Numbered from the stretch's first letter, positions 42,549-51,212 are shown. The stretch is 64,000 bases of DNA from Viridibacillus sp050279675 (GCF_050279675.1 NZ_JBNNUK010000007.1:119643-183642), one strand, 5' to 3'. The notes: a model not told the origin generated them from the sequence alone. A program made the numbers and translations.

Positions 42549-43088
42549 TTGTTTTTACTTCACATGGTGGATACCACAGTTAAAAAAATGAAATCACATT
42601 TAGCAAACTTAATCACTATTGGAAATCTATCTTTTGGTGGTGCGTCAATTATGGCTACCATCAATGAATCATACGAATACAGTGTGTTATTTATTTTTAT
42701 AGCTGCCCTGCTAGATCGCTACGATGGAAAAGTAGCACGAAAATATAACCAAGAATCGGCATTAGGTAAACAACTTGACTCAATGAGTGATATTATATCA
42801 TTCGGCGTTGCCCCTGCGTTATTAATGTACGAAGTGGTAGTGAGCCAATTTGGCACAGTCGGAATGGTAGTGACTGTCATGTACATGGCTTGCGGTGCAT
42901 TTAGACTAGCCCGTTTCAACATTACAGAATCGAATGGCTTTTTCACTGGCCTGCCTATTACAGCGGCAGGTGCTATCTTAACTGCCTCATTCTTTTTTAT
43001 ATCTATACTTTCAACGGTATTTTACATGTTTTTGTTCCCGATTTTATCTATTTTAATGATAAGTACTTTTTCTTTGAAAAAAGTTTGA
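42549..43088 (+). CDS. pssA: CDP-diacylglycerol-serine O-phosphatidyltransferase
   Basis: Integral membrane CDP-alcohol phosphatidyltransferase that makes phosphatidylserine. The motif D59-G60-x2-A63-R64-x8-G73-x3-D77-x3-D81 fits the family consensus exactly. 179 residues with several membrane helices. TTG at 42549 lies 9 nt after AAAGGAG; an ATG five codons later is an alternative. It pairs functionally with psd on the other strand. Confidence 0.94.
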   Translation: MFLLHMVDTTVKKMKSHLANLITIGNLSFGGASIMATINESYEYSVLFIFIAALLDRYDGKVARKYNQESALGKQLDSMSDIISFGVAPALLMYEVVVSQFGTVGMVVTVMYMACGAFRLARFNITESNGFFTGLPITAAGAILTASFFFISILSTVFYMFLFPILSILMISTFSLKKV

Positions 43089-43098
43089 AGAAATGTCT

Positions 43099-43128
43099 AA
43101 AGCGTCCAATTAAATTGGGCGCTTTTTT
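43099..43128 (+). terminator. pssA terminator
   Basis: AAAGCG(T)CCAATT pairs with AATTGG(G)CGCTTT and is followed by a T run on the plus strand. Confidence 0.88.
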
Positions 43129-43190
43129 ACGTACTTAGACAACCACATGCTGTCATATATTGATGAACGATGACAGAAAGGATGTCTGAA

Positions 43191-43895
43191 ATGAGTACTT
43201 TATTAACCGCCATCATCCAATTTTGGATGGAAATACCCTCACTTGTCGGCTACTTGAAAGGTCAGGCGTTCCCTCAACCATTTTCAAAAGAAGAAGAGGC
43301 CCTTTGTTTGGAGCGCTATTTAGCAGGTGATGAACAAGCGAAACTTGAACTTGTCGAAAGAAACATGCGTCTTGTCGCCCATGTCGTGAAAAAATTCCAT
43401 CCTAAACACGAGCAACTTGATGATTACATTTCCATCGGTACTATTGGTTTAATGAAAGCTGTTAGTAGCTTTACACCGGATAAGAAAACACGCTTAGCTA
43501 CTTATGCCGCACGCTGTATTGAAAATGAAATACTAATGTTCTTAAGAGCTCAGAAAAAAGTACAGAAGGATGTTTCTTTATATGAACCAATAGGTACAGA
43601 TAAAGACGGTAACGCATTAGAAATAACAGACTTACTACAAAGTGATGAACGACCAACTGATGTACAGATTGAGCAACAAGAGGAGGAACAGCATTTATAT
43701 AGACATCTCGATAAATTGGATGAACGGGAACTTGAAATTATTCAAAATCGGTATGGATTAGGTACCTTTGAACCTTTGACTCAAAAAGAAATAGCAAAAA
43801 AACTAAGTATTTCTAGAAGTTACGTTTCTCGCATTGAAAAACGTGCATTGATCAAACTCTATCAATATTTTAAACATGAAAAAAACTCCCTCTGA
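43191..43895 (+). CDS. sigK: RNA polymerase sporulation sigma factor SigK (pro-sigma-K)
   Basis: Late mother-cell sigma factor for coat and maturation genes. It begins MSTLLTAIIQFWMEIPSLVG, the hydrophobic pro-sequence that is clipped by SpoIVFB, then regions 2 (LIEYISIGTIGLMKA-like DDYISIGTIGLMKAV) and 4 (LTQKEIAKKLSISRSYVSRI). 234 residues from the ATG at 43191, which follows GAAAGGA; the longer frame is not used. The gene is continuous, with no skin-type insertion as in B. subtilis 168. A CATATATT at 43154-43161 might be a sigma-E/K -10 element; low confidence. Confidence 0.96.
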   Translation: MSTLLTAIIQFWMEIPSLVGYLKGQAFPQPFSKEEEALCLERYLAGDEQAKLELVERNMRLVAHVVKKFHPKHEQLDDYISIGTIGLMKAVSSFTPDKKTRLATYAARCIENEILMFLRAQKKVQKDVSLYEPIGTDKDGNALEITDLLQSDERPTDVQIEQQEEEQHLYRHLDKLDERELEIIQNRYGLGTFEPLTQKEIAKKLSISRSYVSRIEKRALIKLYQYFKHEKNSL

Positions 43896-43913
43896 GAGGC
43901 ATCTCAGAGAGAG
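43879..43913 (-). terminator. hairpin overlapping the sigK stop, terminator for the facing peptide gene
   Basis: CTCTGAGA, loop GGCA, TCTCAGAG, extended by three more pairs after a mismatch. On the minus strand TTTTTTT follows, on the plus strand no T run, so it is a terminator for the minus-strand peptide at 43931-44008. The sigK stop codon (43893-43895) lies inside the stem. Confidence 0.8.
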
Positions 43914-43930
43914 CTTACTAGTTATTTAAG

Positions 43931-44008
43931 TTAGTCAGTTGTTTCAGCTGTAATAATTAAACTAGCAATCGCTGTAATCGCCATTGCTCCTGCCATTAAA
44001 AATACCAT
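43931..44008 (-). CDS. 25-residue hydrophobic peptide facing sigK
   Basis: An ATG at 44006-44008, preceded by GGAGGA at 6 nt, opens a 25-codon frame: MVFLMAGAMAITAIASLIIT followed by AETTD. It is one membrane helix with a short acidic tail. A terminator follows 18 nt after the stop. No family recognised; size and position suggest a sporulation micropeptide or a type I toxin-like peptide, but neither is shown. Ribosome binding site, ORF and terminator in register make it a credible gene. Confidence 0.65.
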   Translation of the reverse strand: MVFLMAGAMAITAIASLIITAETTD

Positions 44009-44134
44009 GCCAAATCCTCCTAACATCCCTAGATTAATGTGTAGCATCCCTACAACTATTTTACCATTAGGATGTTCTTTAGATCTGATGATATATGAAC
44101 AACTTCTGTCAAATAATAGGCGTAATTGTGAACA

Positions 44135-44827
44135 TTAAAGTTTTTCAATAACGCGTAACACGATTTCAGTTGAATGTTTTGCAGCCACTGGTAAAAATTC
44201 CTCAAAACTAATATTCGATTCTTTACCTGCAATATCAGATAACGCTCGAATAACGACGAATGGTGTACCGAATTGATGACATACTTGTGCTACTGCTGCC
44301 GCTTCCATTTCAGCAGCCTTCATTTGTGGGAAGTGGCCTCTAACACGCTCTACACGTTCAGGATCGTTCATAAATGAATCTCCTGTTGAAATAAGTCCTG
44401 TTGCAAATTGATGTTCCCCAAGCTCTGCTACGGCTTCCTCAGCAACTTTACGAAGCTTCTCATCTGCTTTAAAAGCAGTAGGCATTTGTGGTACTTGTCC
44501 CATTTCATAACCGAAGATAGTGGCATCTACGTCATGATGTCGTACTTCATCAGATATAACAACAGCTCCAACTTCTAAGTTTTCATCAAAGCCACCTGCT
44601 GAACCTGTGTTAATCACAACATCGGGTTTAAATTGGTGTAACAAAATTGTCGTAGACATCCCTGCATTGACTTTACCAATTCCACTTTTAAGTAAAATAA
44701 CCTCATGCCCTTTATATGTACCTGTTGTATATTCACTATTTGCGATTGTTGTTGAAGTTGTATTTTCAAGTGTTGCACGTAGAAGTTCTACTTCTTCTTC
44801 CATTGCACCAATAACTGCGATTTTCAT
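44135..44827 (-). CDS. mtnN: 5'-methylthioadenosine/S-adenosylhomocysteine nucleosidase
   Basis: Hydrolyses MTA and SAH to adenine and thioribose products in the methionine cycle. Motifs IGAMEEEVELL at the N-terminus, GSAGGFD, STGDSFMND, AAEMEAAAVAQV and the catalytic Asp in ALSDIAG. I start at ATG 44825-44827 (MKIAVIGAMEEE), 4 nt after GGCGGAG; the longer frame adds 19 residues unlike the family. 230 residues. A terminator lies between it and yrrS. Confidence 0.97.
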   Translation of the reverse strand: MKIAVIGAMEEEVELLRATLENTTSTTIANSEYTTGTYKGHEVILLKSGIGKVNAGMSTTILLHQFKPDVVINTGSAGGFDENLEVGAVVISDEVRHHDVDATIFGYEMGQVPQMPTAFKADEKLRKVAEEAVAELGEHQFATGLISTGDSFMNDPERVERVRGHFPQMKAAEMEAAAVAQVCHQFGTPFVVIRALSDIAGKESNISFEEFLPVAAKHSTEIVLRVIEKL

Positions 44828-44871
44828 ATTTCTCCGCCTTTCTTTTTTCGACACTTCTCTAAACATAAAAC

Positions 44872-44911
44872 AAAAGGCGTCCATCCGTCAAGAGTGAGGA
44901 TGACGCCTTTT
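44872..44911 (-). terminator. terminator between yrrS and mtnN
   Basis: AAAAGGCGTC and GACGCCTTTT with ATCC/GGAT pairing inside. On the minus strand it is followed by GTTTT. It lies 21 nt past the yrrS stop. Confidence 0.88.
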
Positions 44912-44931
44912 CAATTTCTTAAAAGAGATTA

Positions 44932-45723
44932 TTAATTTGTTTTTGGTAAAGTATTTAGAACTTCCATTTTCGTTGGTTTCCAGCCTTTATTTTTTATCCA
45001 TTTCATATAAACACGATACTTATCTTTTTTATCTTTTGATGAAACAGTCCCTATTGCTGTATCAGGACTTCCACCATTTTTAAGATACCAAACAATCATT
45101 TCATCTTCGTTTAAACCGGTTGTTGAAGCAAGTGTAGCAACCTTCTCTTTCCAGTCTGTTGAATTAGAATCGTAACTAGAATTATGCGGTGCATCTGATT
45201 CCTTTTGAGACGTAGCAGTTGGTTTCCAGTTTGAGTCTTTGATGACTTCTTTAACAATTGGATCATCCGAATCTTCTTTTTTAGCTGTTGAACTATTTGT
45301 TTTATCTTCTGATAAATTTGAATTACTATCTGTAGAAGTATTACTATCTGTAGAAGTATTACTATCAGTTTGTGTTTGGTCTACGGAGTTATCACTCTCT
45401 GTATCTTCTTCAGTACTAGTAGTATCTTCTACATTATTATTCTCTTTATCATTGTCTTCCGTTACATTTGTTTCTTCTGGCTCGTCTGACTCATCTTCCT
45501 CTTTTGCAGGTTGTTTAATAACAGGTTTTTCTGTCTGTACTTTATCCGTTTCTTTTGCAGTGTCTTTGTCATCCGATTTGTCACCTAGTATAATCATAGT
45601 CGCTACTACAAGTATAAGTAGTACAACGACACCTATTAGTCCATTTAATACTTTATCCATTTTTTTCTTTTTATCTTGTGGTCGATTAGATTGTGGGTTA
45701 TATCGACGTTTCGTCTCAGCCAT
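44932..45723 (-). CDS. yrrS: YrrS family membrane-anchored protein (DUF1510)
   Basis: 263-residue protein with a short basic cytoplasmic N-terminus, one membrane helix (about 28-47), a long Asp/Glu/Thr/Ser-rich linker that includes the repeat TDSNTSTDSNTSTDSN, and a C-terminal DUF1510 domain (YMKWIKNKGWKPTKMEVLN). ATG follows GGGGGA. In B. subtilis yrrS lies next to the PBP gene pbpI (yrrR), which is missing here, so a cell-wall role is only suggested. The linker is low complexity. Confidence 0.9.
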   Translation of the reverse strand: MAETKRRYNPQSNRPQDKKKKMDKVLNGLIGVVVLLILVVATMIILGDKSDDKDTAKETDKVQTEKPVIKQPAKEEDESDEPEETNVTEDNDKENNNVEDTTSTEEDTESDNSVDQTQTDSNTSTDSNTSTDSNSNLSEDKTNSSTAKKEDSDDPIVKEVIKDSNWKPTATSQKESDAPHNSSYDSNSTDWKEKVATLASTTGLNEDEMIVWYLKNGGSPDTAIGTVSSKDKKDKYRVYMKWIKNKGWKPTKMEVLNTLPKTN

Positions 45724-45786
45724 TTTGATTCCCCCTATGTAAAATCTCTCCTATATCGTAACACGAATTGTTTCATTGTCCCAAAC

Positions 45787-45819
45787 AAAAAAAGCTTATC
45801 CATTTAGAATAAGCCTTTT
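45787..45819 (-). terminator. greA terminator
   Basis: Minus strand: GCTTAT, 9-nt loop region, ATAAGC followed by TTTTTTTG, 13 nt past the greA stop. Confidence 0.85.
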
Positions 45820-45831
45820 TGCATAATGATT

Positions 45832-46308
45832 TTATTTGATTGTGATGATACGTACGTCCATGTCTCCACCAGGAGTAGTAACTTTTAACTCTTCTCCTAC
45901 TTTACGGCCTAGAAGACCTTTAGCGATTGGTGAGTCATTTGAGATAAGACCTTCGATTGGGTCTGCTTCTGCAGAACCTACGATTGTGTAAGTTTCTTCA
46001 TCGCCATCTGGAAGCTCTAAAAATGTAACCGTTTTACCAATTGCTACAAAATCATTACTCAGTTGGTCTTCTGTGATGATAACAGCATTACGGATCATTG
46101 CTTCAAGAATCGTGATACGACCTTCAACAAATCCTTGTTCATCCTTAGCCGCATCATACTCAGAGTTTTCAGAAAGGTCGCCGAAACTACGAGCTATTTT
46201 AATACGCTCTACTACTTCTTTACGTTTCGTTGAGATTAAGTACTCTAATTCATCTTGTAATTTCTGTTTACCCGCTGCTGTCATTGGGTATTGTTTTTCA
46301 TTTGACAA
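45832..46308 (-). CDS. greA: transcription elongation factor GreA
   Basis: Enters the secondary channel of RNA polymerase and stimulates cleavage of backtracked RNA. N-terminal coiled coil with the tip acidic residues (SENSEYDAAKDEQGFVEGR), C-terminal FKBP-like domain (SPIAKGLLGRKVGEEL). 158 residues. The start is TTG (46306-46308) with AAGGAG 9 nt upstream. Separated from udk by a terminator. Confidence 0.97.
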   Translation of the reverse strand: MSNEKQYPMTAAGKQKLQDELEYLISTKRKEVVERIKIARSFGDLSENSEYDAAKDEQGFVEGRITILEAMIRNAVIITEDQLSNDFVAIGKTVTFLELPDGDEETYTIVGSAEADPIEGLISNDSPIAKGLLGRKVGEELKVTTPGGDMDVRIITIK

Positions 46309-46342
46309 AGTATTTCACTCCTTAGATAATTCACTACTTAAT

Positions 46343-46385
46343 AAAAATACTATGCCGCTTCTATGAAAAGAATGCGACATAGTTT
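46343..46385 (-). terminator. udk terminator
   Basis: Minus strand: ACTATGTCGC pairs with GCGGCATAGT (one G-U) around a 15-nt loop and is followed by ATTTTTATT. Confidence 0.8.
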
Positions 46386-46418
46386 TTATGAAAATATTGC
46401 CAATCCATAAATATCATA

Positions 46419-47057
46419 TTACACAATAGTTTCAGATTCAAGAATTGTTTTAATTTTTGTAACCATTAAATCGATTGCCACTTCATTTTGACCACCCTCA
46501 GGGATGATAATATCAGCATATCGCTTTGTTGGTTCGATGAATTGATTGTGCATTGGACGGACAACAGATAAGTATTGGTCAACTACCGAATCGATTGAGC
46601 GGCCACGCTCATTAATATCACGAACAATACGACGGATAATACGTAAGTCAGAATCAGTATCCACAAATAACTTAATATCCATTAAATCGCGTAGACGTTC
46701 ATCTTCCAAAACTAAAATTCCTTCTAAAATAATTACATCTTGTGGTTCGATGTGAATTGTTTCTTTTGCTCGTGTATGTAGAGCATAGTCATACACTGGT
46801 TTCTCTATGGCTTGTCTATTTAATAGACGTTTGACATCTTCAATTAATAAATCTGTATCAAAGGCATTAGGATGATCATAGTTTGTAGATAAACGTTGTT
46901 CAAACTCTAAATGACTTTGGTCTTTATAATAATAGTCTTGTTCAATAACAACAACTGAGTGTTCTTTAAATACATCATGGATAGCATGTGTAACACTCGT
47001 TTTACCTGAACCCGAACCACCGGCAATCCCAATTACAACAGGGCGTTTTTTACTCAT
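46419..47057 (-). CDS. udk: uridine kinase
   Basis: Phosphorylates uridine and cytidine with ATP or GTP. Walker A GGSGSGKT at 13-20, DQSHLEFEQRLSTNYDHPNA (YDHP substrate motif) and RRIVRDINERGR. 212 residues. The ATG overlaps the trhP2 stop by one nt (TAATG), a translational coupling that also occurs in B. subtilis. Confidence 0.97.
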   Translation of the reverse strand: MSKKRPVVIGIAGGSGSGKTSVTHAIHDVFKEHSVVVIEQDYYYKDQSHLEFEQRLSTNYDHPNAFDTDLLIEDVKRLLNRQAIEKPVYDYALHTRAKETIHIEPQDVIILEGILVLEDERLRDLMDIKLFVDTDSDLRIIRRIVRDINERGRSIDSVVDQYLSVVRPMHNQFIEPTKRYADIIIPEGGQNEVAIDLMVTKIKTILESETIV

Positions 47058-48331
47058 TATCGGGTCTCCTTACGCATCATATTATGTGGGAATAATTCTT
47101 GTTCGCATTTAAAGCGAACAATTTGTAACGGATGACGTGCTGCGTCAAGTGCATTGCCGTCCTCATCCCAAACTTCATCTAGTGTTACTCGGAAATTTTC
47201 AATTTCAGGACCGAAAAATTCCACTTCTTCACCTGGTTTAAAGAAGTTACGTTGTTGCAATGTAACCATTTTTGTTTCTTTATCATAATCAAGCACCATA
47301 CCGACGAAATCATATTTCGTTTGTTTACCATGCTCACCAAACATTTGTTGCTCGTAACTTGGCTCTCCTTCAAAGAAAGATGATGCCGTTTCACGATTAG
47401 CACATTTATCTAGTTCCTCTAACCAAGCTTTATCGATTTTGAAGTTATCTGGGTCTGCACAGTATGCATCCATTACTTTACGATATACGCTCACAACTGT
47501 TGCTACGTAATGAATGGATTTCATACGACCTTCTACTTTTAATGAATCGATTCCAAGTTCAATAATTTTAGGAATAGATTCGATTAGTTTTAAATCTTTT
47601 GGACTCATAGCAAATGCTTCATCATTTTCAGTAAACAATGGTTTTTCAACACCATCTTTTACTTCATATAAATCATAATCCCAACGGCATGATTGACAAC
47701 AACCACCGCGGTTAGAATCACGTGCTGTCATATGGTTAGATAACACACAACGTCCACTATAGGCGATACACATTGCACCATGAACGAAAGACTCGATTTC
47801 GATATCAACTTTTTCTTTCATTAGCTTGATTTCCTCAGCACTTGTTTCACGAGCCAATACAACTCTGTGTAAACCTTCTTCTTTCCAATACTGTACTGCC
47901 TTCCAGTTGGATAGAGATTGCTGTGTACTTAAATGAATTTCAATCTTCGGTGCCACTTCACGACATGTTTCAATAATAAGTGGATCTGCCACGATAATAC
48001 CTGTAATACCTGCTGATTCTAGGTCACGTAAGTAATCTTCAAGACCGTCCATGTTTTCATTATGCGCAAAGATATTTGTTGTGACATAGATTTTAGCGCC
48101 ATATTTTTTTGCAAATTCAACACCTTCACGCATTTCGTCAATGGAGAAGTTGCCTGCATTTGAACGTAAACCAAATTCGCGTCCGCCGATGAAAACAGCA
48201 TCTGCACCGTAGTGTACAGCTATTTTTAATTTTTCTAAGCTACCTGCTGGTGCCAATAATTCAGGTTTTCGCACGATGACTCTTTTGCCATCAATGATTT
48301 CGCTGATGCGATCATTTTGTATGATTGTCAA
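47057..48331 (-). CDS. trhP2: U32 family tRNA hydroxylation protein TrhP2 (YrrO)
   Basis: U32 peptidase-family protein; in B. subtilis YrrN and YrrO are needed for prephenate-dependent 5-hydroxylation of U34 in tRNA. 424 residues, with KPELLAPAGSLEKLKIAV at the N-terminus, the cysteine motif GGCCQSCRWDYDL and C-terminal beta domain. The cysteines probably hold an Fe-S cluster. Start TTG at 48329-48331, 6 nt after AGAGG. It is 17 nt downstream of trhP1. Confidence 0.93.
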   Translation of the reverse strand: MTIIQNDRISEIIDGKRVIVRKPELLAPAGSLEKLKIAVHYGADAVFIGGREFGLRSNAGNFSIDEMREGVEFAKKYGAKIYVTTNIFAHNENMDGLEDYLRDLESAGITGIIVADPLIIETCREVAPKIEIHLSTQQSLSNWKAVQYWKEEGLHRVVLARETSAEEIKLMKEKVDIEIESFVHGAMCIAYSGRCVLSNHMTARDSNRGGCCQSCRWDYDLYEVKDGVEKPLFTENDEAFAMSPKDLKLIESIPKIIELGIDSLKVEGRMKSIHYVATVVSVYRKVMDAYCADPDNFKIDKAWLEELDKCANRETASSFFEGEPSYEQQMFGEHGKQTKYDFVGMVLDYDKETKMVTLQQRNFFKPGEEVEFFGPEIENFRVTLDEVWDEDGNALDAARHPLQIVRFKCEQELFPHNMMRKETR

Positions 48332-48348
48332 AGTGAACCTCTCCTTTC

Positions 48349-49278
48349 TTAATAGACTGTTTCCTTAAAGTAGAATCCAGTATCTAATGGACGAATTGCT
48401 GGTTGAATTTCTTCAATTTTTGCTAATAAGTCATTTTTAATATCGAAATAGCTGTCAGCTGATTCCGCATAAGCATCGATTGCCTTACGGTAACATTCTG
48501 TTACAGTAACAACATATTCAGGTGATTGCAGTACACCTTCAATTTTAAATGAATCAATTCCCGCTTCAAATAACTCATCTAATTCATCAATAATACACAA
48601 ATCATTTGGACTGAAAATGTGTGTACCATTTAAATCCTCATAAATCGGATATTTGTTATTACGTTCATCATCATGTAAGAACATATTACGATTTTCTTTA
48701 CGATTTTCTACTTCCATTGCTTTATCTTGATATAAGAAATAGTTACCCAGTAATGATCGTTTTGATTGGAACATACAAGTCATACCATGAACTTGTACTT
48801 CGATTTCAAATTTCGTGTTTTCTTTAATTTCAATTACTTCATCCATGCTTAACTCACGAGCTAAAACTGTACGCGTTGCTCCGCGTTTACCCCAATAGTC
48901 TGCTTGGAACCAGTTTGTTGCAATAGTTTCCGGATTCCAATGTAGTGGAATCGTCACTTCTGCTTCACGTCGAGCAATAATCATAGCAGGATCGCCGAAA
49001 ACGATTGCATCTACGCCAATTTCCGCTAATTTTCGCATATATGGTGCAAGTGCGTCTACTCGGTCATTATGGAAAATAGCATTCATCGCTACATATACTT
49101 TTTTTCCTGCTGCATGAATTTTCTCAGTTGCTGCAGCTACTTGTTCTATTGAAAATTCACCTGCTAAACGTAGACCGAATTGTTGTTCACCTATTAAAAA
49201 AGCATCCGCTCCAGCTTGGATGAGTGCTTCAACATGCTCAACAGATTGTGGTGTAACGAGTAATTCAGGTTTCTTCAT
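48349..49278 (-). CDS. trhP1: U32 family tRNA hydroxylation protein TrhP1 (YrrN)
   Basis: Partner of the protein above; 309 residues, starting MKKPELLVTPQSVEHVEALI, with FLIGEQQFGLRLAGEFS and the VHGMTCMFQSKRSLLGNYF region. It is a shorter paralogue that lacks most of the CxxC motif of TrhP2, as in B. subtilis YrrN. The ATG follows GAGGTG. It is 6 nt after trmR, so the two act in one pathway. Confidence 0.92.
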   Translation of the reverse strand: MKKPELLVTPQSVEHVEALIQAGADAFLIGEQQFGLRLAGEFSIEQVAAATEKIHAAGKKVYVAMNAIFHNDRVDALAPYMRKLAEIGVDAIVFGDPAMIIARREAEVTIPLHWNPETIATNWFQADYWGKRGATRTVLARELSMDEVIEIKENTKFEIEVQVHGMTCMFQSKRSLLGNYFLYQDKAMEVENRKENRNMFLHDDERNNKYPIYEDLNGTHIFSPNDLCIIDELDELFEAGIDSFKIEGVLQSPEYVVTVTECYRKAIDAYAESADSYFDIKNDLLAKIEEIQPAIRPLDTGFYFKETVY

Positions 49279-49284
49279 GAATGG

Positions 49285-49917
49285 TCACCTCTTTATACAT
49301 ATCAATAAACCGTCTCCTACTGGGAAGAATGTGGATTTATAATCAGGATGATTAATAATCCAATCTGCAAAATGATGTAGGTTACGGATCATCGTTCTTT
49401 TTCTTCTTGGTACTTCCTTCATATCTAAATCTGATAGGCCATGCATGTACATATTATCGATATATAGTATACCGCCAGAACGAACTAGGGGACTATATTT
49501 GTCGAAAAAGCGTTGGTACTGACCTTTTGCCGCATCAATAAAAACAGCATCAAAAGTTGGATGATTACTTTCCACATCCACTTCTAACGCATCCCCTTCA
49601 AGTAACTCAATATTCTCTTTAGCAACCGATTGTACGATAAATTGTTTTGCATGTTGAATGCGTAGGGCATCACGTTCAATCGTCACAACCTGGCATTGTG
49701 GTAATGTCTCTGCCATACGAATAGCGGAATAGCCAATAGCCGACCCTATTTCTAATATAGATGATGGCTGTTGTATTCGCAGCATTTGAAGCAATATCTC
49801 GATTGCAGGTAATTGCATAATTGGTACGTGGTTCTCTTCAGCGAAGCGTTCCATTTCCATTAGCAATTCTGATCTTGGTTGGATGAAGGTTTGAATATAT
49901 GAATCCGAAATGTTCAT
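49285..49917 (-). CDS. trmR: tRNA 5-hydroxyuridine methyltransferase TrmR (YrrM)
   Basis: SAM-dependent O-methyltransferase that converts ho5U34 to mo5U34 in several tRNAs in B. subtilis. 210 residues; motif I LEIGSAIGYSAIRM, then VTIERD and DAVFIDAAKGQY, the catechol-O-methyltransferase-like fold. The ATG follows GGAG. With trhP1 and trhP2 downstream it forms a complete wobble-uridine modification set. Catechol-type methyltransferase is the alternative automatic annotation. Confidence 0.92.
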   Translation of the reverse strand: MNISDSYIQTFIQPRSELLMEMERFAEENHVPIMQLPAIEILLQMLRIQQPSSILEIGSAIGYSAIRMAETLPQCQVVTIERDALRIQHAKQFIVQSVAKENIELLEGDALEVDVESNHPTFDAVFIDAAKGQYQRFFDKYSPLVRSGGILYIDNMYMHGLSDLDMKEVPRRKRTMIRNLHHFADWIINHPDYKSTFFPVGDGLLICIKR

Positions 49918-49970
49918 ACTTTCATAGCTCCTTAAGTATCAAAAATACACTTTATATTATCATGAAAATA

Positions 49971-49997
49971 GAAGAAAAGCGAGTGGTGCTTTTCTTC
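49971..49997 (-). terminator. mltG terminator
   Basis: GAAGAAAAGC, 7-nt loop, GCTTTTCTTC; minus strand continues TATTTTC. It lies just after the mltG stop at 50007. Confidence 0.75.
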
Positions 49998-50006
49998 TAC
50001 AGTTTG

Positions 50007-51125
50007 TTACTTAATATATTTGTCAACATTCTTTAGATGTTCTTCGTACTTTTCAGCGAAATGATTGATACCATTTTTGTCCGCTAAGAAATACAAGTAT
50101 GGCGTTTCAGCTGGGCTAATTGCCGCATCTAATGATTCTTTACCTGCATTGGCTATCGGTCCAGGTGGTAAACCTTTTACTTTATATGTGTTATAAGGAT
50201 TATCTACCTCTAAATCTTTATATAAGACACGGTCCTTATGCTCACCTAATGCATATAAAACTGTCGGGTCTGTTTGTAACGGCATACCGGCTTCAAGTCG
50301 GTTATTGAAAACACTTGCGATTGTTTCTCGGTCGGTTTTAGCAGTAGCTTCACGTTCAAGTAATGAGGCAAATGTTAAAAATTCATGAACAGACATACCT
50401 TTTTCTTTTAACTGCTCACTATATTGCGTTACAACTGTATTTGTTTGAGCAATCATTTGATCTACAATTTCTTCTAAAGAAGGTTCTTCTTCAAAAAATG
50501 CATAGGTTGATGGATATAAATAACCTTCTAGTGCATAACGAATATTTTTATTATTTACTTTTTTCGTAATCAGTTCTGGGTATTTTGCTTTCATCTTCTT
50601 AACGAAAGATTTGCTTGTTACAAGCTCCATAAATTCATCTGAAGAATACTGCGTACCCTTAGCAACGCGATCGCCAATTTGATTTAGAGTCAAACCTTCT
50701 GGAATGATGAGAGAGAAAGCAGGTTGACGATAGACCTTACCGGTTTTTAAACTTTGAATAATTTCATCGATCGTCATTGATTTTGTTAATTTATATGAGC
50801 CAGCTTGGAACTCTGATTCATTTTTAAATTTTGTGTAGTATTTAAAAACTTTAGCATCTTTAATGATGTTCTTTTTCTCAAGACTGGTTGCGATAGAATC
50901 GAGCGTAGAACCAATAGGCACTTCAAACTTCACTGACTTATTAGAATCAGGATCCACAGGTTTTAATGCACTAGATACATAAAAATACACGCCCGTACCA
51001 ATTAAGGCTGTAACAACAATAACGATTAAAGCAATAATGAAAACAATTTTTCGAACGGTTTTCACTTCCTTTTTGTGTTCTTTCATTTTCTCTAACATTG
51101 CTTTTTTTTGAGATTCCTGGTCCAC
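50007..51125 (-). CDS. mltG: endolytic transglycosylase MltG (YceG/YrrL)
   Basis: Membrane-anchored lytic transglycosylase that cuts nascent peptidoglycan strands. Cytoplasmic basic N-terminus, membrane helix at about 26-50, a LysM-like subdomain (FEVPIGSTLDSIA), then the catalytic domain with EGYLYPSTY (200-208) and the catalytic E257 in ASLLEREA. 372 residues. GTG start (51123-51125) 7 nt after AGGAGG. Confidence 0.96.
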   Translation of the reverse strand: MDQESQKKAMLEKMKEHKKEVKTVRKIVFIIALIVIVVTALIGTGVYFYVSSALKPVDPDSNKSVKFEVPIGSTLDSIATSLEKKNIIKDAKVFKYYTKFKNESEFQAGSYKLTKSMTIDEIIQSLKTGKVYRQPAFSLIIPEGLTLNQIGDRVAKGTQYSSDEFMELVTSKSFVKKMKAKYPELITKKVNNKNIRYALEGYLYPSTYAFFEEEPSLEEIVDQMIAQTNTVVTQYSEQLKEKGMSVHEFLTFASLLEREATAKTDRETIASVFNNRLEAGMPLQTDPTVLYALGEHKDRVLYKDLEVDNPYNTYKVKGLPPGPIANAGKESLDAAISPAETPYLYFLADKNGINHFAEKYEEHLKNVDKYIK

Positions 51126-51166
51126 TAGCTGTCCTCCTATTACTTATTTAAACTATTATCATAAAG

Positions 51167-51197
51167 AAAAAGCGGAATGAAAAAACCATTCCGCTTT
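51167..51197 (-). terminator. terminator after the tandem DUF1292 genes
   Basis: Minus strand: AAAGCGGAATG, 7-nt loop and CATTCCGCTTT followed by TTC. It lies 15 nt past the stop at 51213. Confidence 0.9.
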
Positions 51198-51212
51198 CAT
51201 AAAGGCTTACAG

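Noticed and set aside
43191..43895. A skin-type insertion in sigK
   Set aside because: The sigK frame is continuous from the pro-sequence to region 4, so no rearrangement is required.
45340..45360. Short tandem repeat in yrrS as a CRISPR-like or regulatory repeat
   Set aside because: It encodes the repeated TSTDSN linker in frame and is coding low complexity.
45239..45742. Ser/Val-rich plus-strand ORF of 167 codons
   Set aside because: Antisense shadow of the Asp/Thr/Ser-rich linker of yrrS.
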